22,296 nucleotides of DNA. Source: RUG806 sp963624415. GTDB taxonomy: Bacteria > Bacillota > Clostridia > Oscillospirales > Acutalibacteraceae. Positions 6,123 through 11,372 of the stretch are shown piece after piece (the stretch's first letter is position 1; each line of letters opens with the position of its first letter). Position numbers and translations under genes: made by a program. The stretch spans positions 1-22,296 of the forward strand of contig CAVFPQ010000023.1 of NCBI GenBank assembly GCA_963624415.1, given 5' to 3'. The notes under the pieces were generated by a model. It had not been told where the DNA came from. It saw only the letters and a list, made by a program, of their open reading frames with translations, and searched no databases.

Positions 6123-6703
6123 ATGATTTCACAATAATTAACATTCTTGACATGCTCAATGCAATCGGAGAGGATAATGTAAATATCATCCTTTCCGGTT
6201 TTTCTTGTCCCAAAAATAAAGAAATAGAAGACTTTGTAAAGAATAATGCGATCGATTTTGCTAAAAGAAAAATGTCCGTTACCTACTTAGTCATGGACAG
6301 TGACGGCAAACCGGCCGCTATTTATGCATTGACACATAAAGCTATCAATATTAAGGATGAAATATTATCTTCCACGCTCAGGAAAAGGATCAGGCGTTTT
6401 GCTCAGCTTGATGAAGAAACAAATACATATATGGTATCTGCTTTTCTGATAGCTCAATTTTAAAAAAACTACGAAAATCGTGGAAGCACCACCATAGACG
6501 GAAACAGTTTAATGAACAGTGCCATGGATATACTGACTGCTGTTCAGCATAACATTGGCGGAGGGGTTGTTTACCTTGAGTGTGAAGACAAGCCGCAACT
6601 GCTTTCTTTCTATCAAAATGACAATAACTGTTTTCGTATATTCGGCGAAAGATATTCCAAGGCAGATAGGACAAAATACATACAATTACTGCGGTTTTTC
6701 TGA
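6119..6703 (+). pseudogene. GNAT-type acetyltransferase toxin, broken by an in-frame TAA
   Basis: Reading one frame through from 6119 gives a 194-codon protein interrupted only by TAA at 6461-6463 (codon 115). The first part contains FSCPKNKEIEDFV (about residues 27-39), KRKMSVTYLVMD and a strand ending in SAFLIAQF. The part after the stop continues KNYENRG...NSAMDILTAVQHNIGGGVVYLECEDKPQLLSFYQN...RTKYIQLLRFF. The segment GGGVVYLECED...LLSFYQ is typical of the C-terminal strand and helix of GNAT toxins. No frame change is needed, so one codon (probably a glycine codon) has become a stop. The N-terminal piece lacks the acetyl-CoA-site half and should be inactive; restart at the ATG at 6512 has no ribosome binding site. 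The preceding partner gene is intact. Confidence 0.82.
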
Positions 6704-6810
6704 TTAAAAGAATTGTATAATTCGGCAAACAAGCTGAAAAAAGCAGAGAGCGAAAAGCGATAAAATGCTGACCGGCAGAAAAAAGTCTGAACAAAGCAAA
6801 ATATCAGCGC

Positions 6811-6846
6811 AAAAAAAAGAGCCCCTATCCGGGAGCCCTTTTTTAA
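6811..6846. terminator. Bidirectional terminator between the GNAT unit and the peptide operon
   Basis: AAAAAAGAGCCCC, loop TATCC, GGGAGCCCTTTTTT: a GC-rich stem with two mismatches and A/T runs on both sides. It serves the plus-strand GNAT unit and the convergent minus-strand peptide operon. Confidence 0.8.
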
Positions 6847-6909
6847 TTATGCATAATTTTCAAATGTTTTCAAAATGAAAATCATTAAAAGTTTTAGTCG
6901 CGCGAAGAA

Positions 6910-7041
6910 TTATTCAGCGTCGTCCTCTTTCTTCCAGCCGTACTGCTTCTCGGGAAGAGCGGAAAGGAGCTTATCAAGGAAATCCTTAAAGAAACCGATA
7001 ATATCTTCGAATGCCTTTTTGATAACGTCAAGCTTTGTCAT
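6910..7041 (-). CDS. Amphipathic small peptide 4 of the tandem cluster (43 aa)
   Basis: A 43-residue peptide beginning MTKLDVIKKAFEDII and ending YGWKKEDDAE. Residues 4-30 form a strongly amphipathic helix (I/F/L on one face, K/D/E on the other), then a Pro, a Tyr-Gly-Trp turn and a very acidic tail. Net charge is about -2; no Cys, no signal peptide, no double-glycine leader. The ribosome binding site is the best in the cluster (AGGAGGTG, 9 nt before ATG). It is the last gene of the four-gene minus-strand run and aligns residue by residue with the 7284-7421 peptide (DV, hydrophobic heptads, Y-x-W, acidic end). Family not recognised. Confidence 0.82.
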   Translation of the reverse strand: MTKLDVIKKAFEDIIGFFKDFLDKLLSALPEKQYGWKKEDDAE

Positions 7042-7091
7042 TGTACGTTTCACCTCCTGTCAGATAAATAGATAAGCGAAAAACTGCTTTA

Positions 7092-7226
7092 TCAGTCTTC
7101 TGTAGCATTGGAAAGCTCTGTTGCTGTATCCTTTGCCCAACCAAGAGTCTGCTTAATCATTTCGATGATCTTTTTGCCCCATGCAAGTACCCAATCAAGG
7201 AACTCGTTGATCTTAGTCATATCCAT
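7092..7226 (-). CDS. Amphipathic small peptide 3 of the tandem cluster (44 aa)
   Basis: A 44-residue peptide starting MDMTKINEFLDWVLAWGKK and ending in an acidic tail, NATED. It has three tryptophans spaced along an amphipathic helix (residues 6-31) and net charge of about -3. The ribosome binding site AGAGGTG sits 8 nt before the chosen ATG; a second in-frame ATG two codons later (7220) is a possible start. It lies 50 nt upstream of the last peptide gene. Its leader shares the block GAAAAGAGGTGCA with the 7284-7421 gene, evidence that the genes arose by duplication. Function unknown; compare the other three. Confidence 0.82.
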   Translation of the reverse strand: MDMTKINEFLDWVLAWGKKIIEMIKQTLGWAKDTATELSNATED

Positions 7227-7283
7227 GTACACTGCACCTCTTTTCTAATTTTATATTCTACCGATTCTGCACAAATCAGCGTC

Positions 7284-7421
7284 TTAGTCCTCTTCAGGCA
7301 TGTGATCGCCCCAATTATAATCGTGCTTGAAGCCTGCGATGAAAGCCTTAAGCTGCTCAATGAAGGACTTGATAAACGCGGAGATATCATTCATGATGTT
7401 CTTAACGTCGTCGAATTTCAT
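7284..7421 (-). CDS. Amphipathic small peptide 2 of the tandem cluster (45 aa)
   Basis: A 45-residue peptide starting MKFDDVKNIMNDISAFIKS and ending MPEED. A predicted amphipathic helix spans residues 5-32, followed by the aromatic motif HDYNW and an acidic end; net charge about -4. Ribosome binding site AGAGGTG, 8 nt from ATG. The 57-65 nt gaps on both sides match those between the other genes and hold no extra ORF or terminator, so one mRNA for all four is likely. Not related in sequence to known bacteriocin leaders. Confidence 0.83.
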   Translation of the reverse strand: MKFDDVKNIMNDISAFIKSFIEQLKAFIAGFKHDYNWGDHMPEED

Positions 7422-7486
7422 TTGTGTTGCACCTCTTTTCATAATTTAGTCAAGCTTTGATCCATGCGGACCACAGGAATTAATGA

Positions 7487-7618
7487 TTACTTCGTGTTCC
7501 AATCGGAATTATCGGAGCCGGGCTCTTCAAACCAAGACTTAGTCTGGAAGAACATCTTGACAAGCTTCTCAAAAAACTCCATGATGTGGTCAAGGAGACC
7601 TTCGAAATCAAAGTTCAT
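7487..7618 (-). CDS. Amphipathic small peptide 1 of the tandem cluster (43 aa)
   Basis: A 43-residue peptide starting MNFDFEGLLDHIMEFFEKL and ending SDWNTK. It is the first gene after the promoter at 7676-7704. Residues 5-27 form a Phe/Leu/Met-rich amphipathic helix; tryptophans occur in the second half, and the rest is acidic (net about -5). Ribosome binding site AAAGGTGG. The four peptides share length, the M-x-F/M/L-D start, helix length, Trp placement and acidic C-terminal part but little identity, the pattern of old tandem duplicates. In size and charge they resemble PSM-beta peptides of staphylococci or multi-peptide leaderless bacteriocins, but the latter are usually cationic. No immunity or export gene is adjacent. 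Confidence 0.83.
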   Translation of the reverse strand: MNFDFEGLLDHIMEFFEKLVKMFFQTKSWFEEPGSDNSDWNTK

Positions 7619-7675
7619 TATTAAGGCACCACCTTTCTCGCTAATCTACAAGCGATTATCTCAACTTGCAAGCAT

Positions 7676-7704
7676 ATGATACCAAATGTTTTTGCGGTTT
7701 TCAA
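7676..7704 (-). promoter_or_regulatory. Promoter of the four-peptide operon
   Basis: TTGAAA (7699-7704), 17-nt spacer, TATCAT (7676-7681) on the minus strand, about 58 nt upstream of the first peptide start codon. Confidence 0.82.
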
Positions 7705-7713
7705 GTATTTTTT

Positions 7714-7760
7714 AAGTAAAATCACAATGTTTACTTTTACAACAAATTGTTGCAACAATT
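7714..7760. promoter_or_regulatory. Two palindromes upstream of the peptide promoter (candidate operators)
   Basis: AAGTAAA (7714-7720) and TTTACTT (7730-7736) form an inverted repeat 10 nt beyond the -35. Next to it is a perfect 16-bp palindrome, AATTGTTGCAACAATT (7745-7760). Placement just upstream of the -35 suits an activator. The rest of 7761-7933 is AT-rich with no gene I can support. Confidence 0.5.
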
Positions 7761-7933
7761 AAAATCCGACACGGGATTGATGTTGAATATTTATGCAAGT
7801 TTTTGAATGATATTTCCTGAGAATCTGAAGAAAAAGTTTAAGTATTTGTGAACGAACAGTTAACAATGCAACAATATAATATAAAACTTTCGTGTACGGG
7901 AACAAAAAATTGAAATACCGTGAAATATTTGTT

Positions 7934-8061
7934 TTATTTATCGTTGAGAAGAAAATCACGGAGATTAAGGTGGATGATTCCGTTTCGGCTCATGTCGAAC
8001 TCATCAAGGGACAATACATATTCAGGATAATACGGCGCATATAAAGTTCGCGTTTAATCAT
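7934..8061 (-). pseudogene. Fossil of a DUF4143 ATPase (ends only)
   Basis: An ATG with a good ribosome binding site (AAAGAGGTGTGATGTT) starts MIKRELYMRRI, the N-terminus typical of AAA_14/DUF4143 ATPases (compare MEIKRDSYLEQLI at 10002). One nucleotide out of frame, the sequence continues YPEYVLSLDEFDMSRNGI...HLNLRDFLLNDK and a stop. This matches the extreme C-terminus of the ATPase at 16200 (YPRYVATTDRLLQSRNGI, then KHINIIDF). About 380 central codons, including Walker A and B, are missing. It is an internal-deletion relic, not a functional small gene; the in-frame product stops after 23 residues. Confidence 0.78.
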
Positions 8062-8133
8062 AACATCACACCTCTTTTTTCGGATTTCGATTAAATTATA
8101 GTAAAAAAAGTGTAATTTCAATTATTTTCGAGA

Positions 8134-8189
8134 ATTTTATTCGATATATCAAAAAGTTTTCTTGTTTTATGGATTTTATTCGATATATC
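8134..8189. repeat. Two 17-bp direct repeats ATTTTATTCGATATATC
   Basis: Perfect copies at 8134-8150 and 8173-8189, 39 nt apart, each with the palindromic core CGATATATCG or a near variant. They lie upstream of the fossil ATPase start, so may be its old control region. A TATAAT (8095-8100, minus) with TTGAAA only 15 nt away is a weak promoter candidate. Nothing else is seen in 8062-8223. Confidence 0.6.
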
Positions 8190-8223
8190 GAAAATTGCCG
8201 GCTTTGATAAAAACTTATCTGCA

Positions 8224-8264
8224 AGCCATGCACCGACAACGAAGTATTTTATCAGCATACGGCT
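8224..8264. mobile_element. 41-bp MITE remnant: both terminal repeats joined
   Basis: Begins AGCCATGCACCGACAACGAA, almost the right terminus of the MITE at 21665-21907 read inversely, and ends TTATCAGCATACGGCT, matching the other terminus. The ~190-bp interior is gone. Opposite orientation to the two full copies. Confidence 0.7.
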
Positions 8265-8272
8265 AATGTTGT

Positions 8273-8660
8273 GGATTTTTAGGGGCGAGCGAAGCGAGCG
8301 CAATGGCGACGACGACGCGAAGCGGAGGAGGAGCCACAGCCCGAGGAGGCACGGCGGCAGCCGGGACGACGAGGGCGTGCCGCGAGGAGGCGGCGACAGC
8401 CGACGACGAGCGGCATGGCCGAGCGAAGGCGAAGCCGTGAGCGAGGCCCATGCCCCGAGCGAGTCAAATTTATTCTGCCGCACCTTGCGGCAGAATAAAT
8501 GAAGGCGAGCGAGGGGCATCCCCGACGAGTGTGGCATCGCGGGCTTAAACACACAGCTCCCCTTTTTCGTCCGGCAAAGCGATTGTCACCGAGGAGGGGA
8601 CGGCTGACCCGCCGCCGGAACAGCCCCGCATTCCCCGAAAAGCCCCATTGCCGTTTTTTT
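8273..8660 (-). repeat. GC-rich dispersed element, copy 2 (inverted)
   Basis: Starts GTGGATTTTTAGGGGCGAGC, the complement of the end of copy 1, and holds the same core hairpin: outer ATGCCCC (8450-8456)/GGGGCAT (8513-8519), inner ATTTATTCTGCCGC (8468-8481)/GCGGCAGAATAAAT (8487-8500). The inner stem differs from copy 1 at several positions yet stays fully paired. Flanking it are CGAGCGAAGCGAGCG-type palindromes. The several overlapping frames are low-complexity Arg/Ser/Ala/Pro translations without ribosome binding sites, so not genes. Confidence 0.72.
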
Positions 8661-8712
8661 GCCAAATGCCTTCGTTTTTCGTTTTTTTACATCTGATATA
8701 TATACAAAATCT

Positions 8713-10002
8713 TTATAAAAGCTCTTTATCCAAAAGGAAATCAATTACGTTAATATTCAGAATCCCGCTGTTATCATACCAACGTTTTCCTATATCTTTC
8801 CTTACTGCTATTTTAGGGAAAAAATCATCGGTAAGAGCAAAAGGTTTAAGTTCAGCCTCGGCTTTTTCTTCGTCAGACATTGCATATGCCGACTGAATAT
8901 AGGTTCGTTTTCCTCCCGAATTCACAACAAAATCAATCTCCTTCGGCGTGCGAACCGAAACTCCTTTTTCATTAAGGGTTCTTGCGTAAACAACACCGAC
9001 ATCAACACAAAATCCTCTCATAATCAACTCATTATATATTATGTTTTCCATTATGTGCGTCATTTCCTGCTGACGGAATCCTATTCTCGCATTTCTCAGC
9101 CCGACATCTTCGCTGTAATATTTGCTCGGTGAGTCAAAATATGATTTTCCCTTGACATCGTATCGTTTGCTTTCCGAAAAAAGAAAAGCATCTTCCAGAT
9201 ATCCGATATATGACCGAATTGTATTTGCGGACGCACCGTCACCCTGCCTCGACTTCAGAGTATTTGCGATTTTAGTTGGATTTGTCAGAGAACCGATCGA
9301 TGAACAAAGCAAATCCAAAATCTGTTCCAGAACATCCTGTCTTTCAATTTTTTTGCGTTCAACAATGTCTTTAATATATACTTCCGAAAAAAGCGATTTC
9401 AGATAATTCATCTTAGCTGTGTCATTTGGTCTTGACAAAACAAGCGGCATTCCGCCATAGAACGCGTACTCATCGAATGCCTCGTTTTTATCTCCGCCGA
9501 CAACGGAATAATACTCATAAAAACTGAGTGGATGCACTCTTATTTCATCGCTTCTTCCCCTGAACTCGGTAAGAATATCACTTGAAAGCATTTTTGAATT
9601 ACTTCCGGTTACATAAACATCTAAATTCGACAAACTTCTCAAATCATTTAGAGCATCGTAAAAAGTAATTTTTTTACCGTCCGTATTATACGGATTTGCC
9701 ACTTCATCGGACATTTGAATTTCATCAACAAAAAGATAATATTCAACTTTGCTCTTTTCGACCTTTTCTCGTACAAACGATGAAAGAATAAGCGGATTAC
9801 GATATTTTATATCCTTTGCAAGATCAAGCTCAATTGAAATAATTTGTTCTTCTTTTACACCGTTTTGAATCAGATAATCTCGATATATTTTTTTAAGAAG
9901 GTAGGATTTGCCGCATCTCCTGATACCGGTAATTACCTTCACCTGACCGTCAAAACGGTATGATATTAACTGTTCAAGATAGCTGTCACGCTTAATTTCC
10001 AT
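8713..10002 (-). CDS. AAA_14/DUF4143 family ATPase
   Basis: A 429-residue P-loop ATPase. Walker A is GIRRCGKS (26-33), Walker B YYLFVDEIQ (88-96), and a sensor-like VTGSNSKML follows near residue 140. The C-terminal DUF4143 half includes KEIDFVV, a PD-(D/E)xK-like core that in this family resembles a nuclease fold. I chose the ATG at 10002, preceded by CGGAGTGATTTT; a TTG eight codons upstream lacks a ribosome binding site. Driven by its own promoter at 10057-10085, it is monocistronic. The family is abundant and often multi-copy in gut Firmicutes and Bacteroidetes; its cellular role is not established. It ends NINVIDFLLDKELL, like the fossil at 7934. Confidence 0.9.
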   Translation of the reverse strand: MEIKRDSYLEQLISYRFDGQVKVITGIRRCGKSYLLKKIYRDYLIQNGVKEEQIISIELDLAKDIKYRNPLILSSFVREKVEKSKVEYYLFVDEIQMSDEVANPYNTDGKKITFYDALNDLRSLSNLDVYVTGSNSKMLSSDILTEFRGRSDEIRVHPLSFYEYYSVVGGDKNEAFDEYAFYGGMPLVLSRPNDTAKMNYLKSLFSEVYIKDIVERKKIERQDVLEQILDLLCSSIGSLTNPTKIANTLKSRQGDGASANTIRSYIGYLEDAFLFSESKRYDVKGKSYFDSPSKYYSEDVGLRNARIGFRQQEMTHIMENIIYNELIMRGFCVDVGVVYARTLNEKGVSVRTPKEIDFVVNSGGKRTYIQSAYAMSDEEKAEAELKPFALTDDFFPKIAVRKDIGKRWYDNSGILNINVIDFLLDKELL

Positions 10003-10018
10003 AAAATCACTCCGTTTC

Positions 10019-10129
10019 ATTGACAATTTCTGCCCAAAAAGGCTTTTTCAATCAGTATTATACATATTTCCTTTTTTCTTTTCAAGTTCTCATTGAAAAT
10101 TTCCGCCCATAAAGGCAAAATTTTTCAAT
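10019..10129. repeat. Direct repeat of an ATTGA...GCCC...GGC...TCAAT hairpin
   Basis: Two related ~35-nt units, 10019-10052 and 10092-10129, each reading ATTGAcAATTTCTGCCCA or a close variant, then AAAGGC and TTTTTCAAT. Each has complementary ATTGA/TCAAT ends. They bracket the promoter of the ATPase gene, so they could be operators or folded leader elements. Confidence 0.55.
10057..10085 (-). promoter_or_regulatory. Promoter of the 8713-10002 ATPase
   Basis: TTGAAA (10080-10085), 17-nt spacer, TATAAT (10057-10062) on the minus strand. Confidence 0.85.
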
Positions 10130-10211
10130 CGGATTTTTTCAAAAAAAAGCCATATAATCCAAGTCCGCATAACTTCCTCAGTTTTTGTCCCCTCTCATTG
10201 CCGCTTGTCGA

Positions 10212-11090
10212 TTATCCCAGTCCTATCTCTTTTATAAGCTCAGTCATATCCTCCGGCAAAGGTGCCGTAAATTTCATGCTTTCATGCGTTATGGGATGCA
10301 CAAAGCTCACTTCTTTGCAGTGCAGTGCCGCACGGGATATAAGCGTACATTCGGAGCCGTACATTTCATCCCCGGCAAGCGGCGCGCCGTCAGAGGAAAA
10401 ATGCACTCTTATCTGATGTGTTCTGCCTGTTTCAAGCGTTATTTCCATAAGAGAAAATCCGTTTTTTGAGTTTAAGCACGTCCAATGTGTTACTGCACGT
10501 TCGCCGTTTTCACCGACCGCACGAAGCGTTTTCCCGGGATCGGGGCGGCAAATAGGACGATCAATCGTCCCTTTTCCCTCATATTTCCCTTCAACAACCG
10601 CAATATATGTTTTGTCATAATTCGCACTCATTACAGAAGCAGAGTGGCGGTTCAATGCGAGTATAACAAGCCCCGATGTGCATTTATCGAGTCTGCCGAC
10701 TGCCCTGAACGGAATATTTTTCCCTTTCGACAAAAAATAAGCGGCAACTTCATTCGCCAGAGTATCCCCCTGATGATTATGTGTCGGGTGCATGGCAAGA
10801 AAAGGCGGTTTGTTCACCACCATAATATCCTCGTCTTCATACACGATTTTAAGGTCATCAAAATGCGTCGCCGGTATTTCGCTCTCGACCTCCGGCAATA
10901 CAATTGTCACTTCATCGCCGGTTTTTATAATATCAATCGTCCGTGCGAATTCTCCGTTAACAGCGAGACTTCCCGGTGCGTGTCTTAATTTTGTCACCGT
11001 TCTTGCGGACATATGAAGATAACCCTTCAAAAATGTATAAAGCTTTATTCCGTCATGCTCCTGCCCGACAGTATACCTTAACTCTCTCAT
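10212..11090 (-). CDS. RluA-family 23S/tRNA pseudouridine synthase
   Basis: A 292-residue pseudouridine synthase of the RluA family, isomerising uridines in rRNA or tRNA. An N-terminal S4-like RNA-binding segment (SARTVTKLRHAPGSLAVNGE) precedes the catalytic domain. The catalytic motif reads AVGRLDKCTSGLVILALN, with the Asp of GRLD as nucleophile (HRLD in many relatives). The second conserved motif LETGRTHQIRVHF is intact. The start is placed at the ATG at 11090, preceded by AAAAAGGGTTAATATA; an upstream TTG lies in the simple repeat tract and is less likely. Which member (RluC/RluD/YlyB-like) it is cannot be told. The upstream region consists of repeats, so its promoter is not obvious. Confidence 0.93.
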   Translation of the reverse strand: MRELRYTVGQEHDGIKLYTFLKGYLHMSARTVTKLRHAPGSLAVNGEFARTIDIIKTGDEVTIVLPEVESEIPATHFDDLKIVYEDEDIMVVNKPPFLAMHPTHNHQGDTLANEVAAYFLSKGKNIPFRAVGRLDKCTSGLVILALNRHSASVMSANYDKTYIAVVEGKYEGKGTIDRPICRPDPGKTLRAVGENGERAVTHWTCLNSKNGFSLMEITLETGRTHQIRVHFSSDGAPLAGDEMYGSECTLISRAALHCKEVSFVHPITHESMKFTAPLPEDMTELIKEIGLG

Positions 11091-11108
11091 TATATTAACC
11101 CTTTTTTC

Positions 11109-11140
11109 AATGAGCAATTAGCAATGAGCAATTAGCAATT
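11109..11140. repeat. GCAATTAGCAATGAGCAATT simple repeat
   Basis: Heptamer-like tract immediately upstream of rluA, same family as 54-90 and 22019-22050. An alternative TTG start for the rluA-type gene falls inside it. Confidence 0.65.
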
Positions 11141-11321
11141 TCGGAAGTCCTTCGGACTTGATTTTATAAGCTCCGACTCTTGCGAAGCTTTATAATCCAA
11201 AACGCCTCGGCGTTTTCCTTCATTGCCGATTCAATGCAGAATACACAATGCACAATGCATAATTTCGGAAGTCCTTCGGACTTGATTTTATAAGCTCCGC
11301 CTCTTGCGAAGCAATATAATC
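11137..11321. repeat. Two tandem 61-nt units with AAGTCC-TTC-GGACTT hairpin
   Basis: Units at 11137-11197 and 11261-11321, offset 124 nt, share AATTTCGGAAGTCCTTCGG, GATTTTATAAGCTCCG and CTCTTGCGAAGC and end TATAATC. Between them are AAAACGCC-TC-GGCGTTTT (11199-11216) and a CACAATGCACAATGCAT tract. This fills most of the uvrA-rluA gap. The units relate to 8-50, and the GCTTCGCAAGAGGCGG part recurs at 22069-22084. Confidence 0.75.
11199..11216. terminator. Short hairpin AAAACGCC/GGCGTTTT, possible uvrA terminator
   Basis: Perfect inverted repeat with a tight loop and only four terminal T on either strand. It is the best terminator candidate between uvrA and rluA, but weak. A second hairpin, AAGGTAT-TGC-ATACCTT (11323-11339), lacks a T run. 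Confidence 0.35.
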
Positions 11322-11372
11322 TAAGGTATGCAATACCTTCCTTAGTCCCGACCTCTTTTTACCGCTTTTTGC

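Noticed and set aside
6390..6794. 134-codon minus-strand frame opposite the GNAT gene
   Set aside because: Shadow of the GNAT coding strand; no ribosome binding site, while the plus strand has recognisable GNAT motifs.
8095..8125. TTGAAA and TATAAT as a promoter for the fossil ATPase
   Set aside because: Spacer is only 15 nt; too short for a confident sigma-A promoter.
8134..8189. CRISPR-like array
   Set aside because: Only two 17-bp repeats, AT-rich with palindromic cores; no third repeat and no cas gene.
8118..8665. Several overlapping 62-144 codon frames on both strands
   Set aside because: They are translations of the second GC-rich element and its CGAGCGAAGCGAGCG palindromes; low complexity, no start signals.
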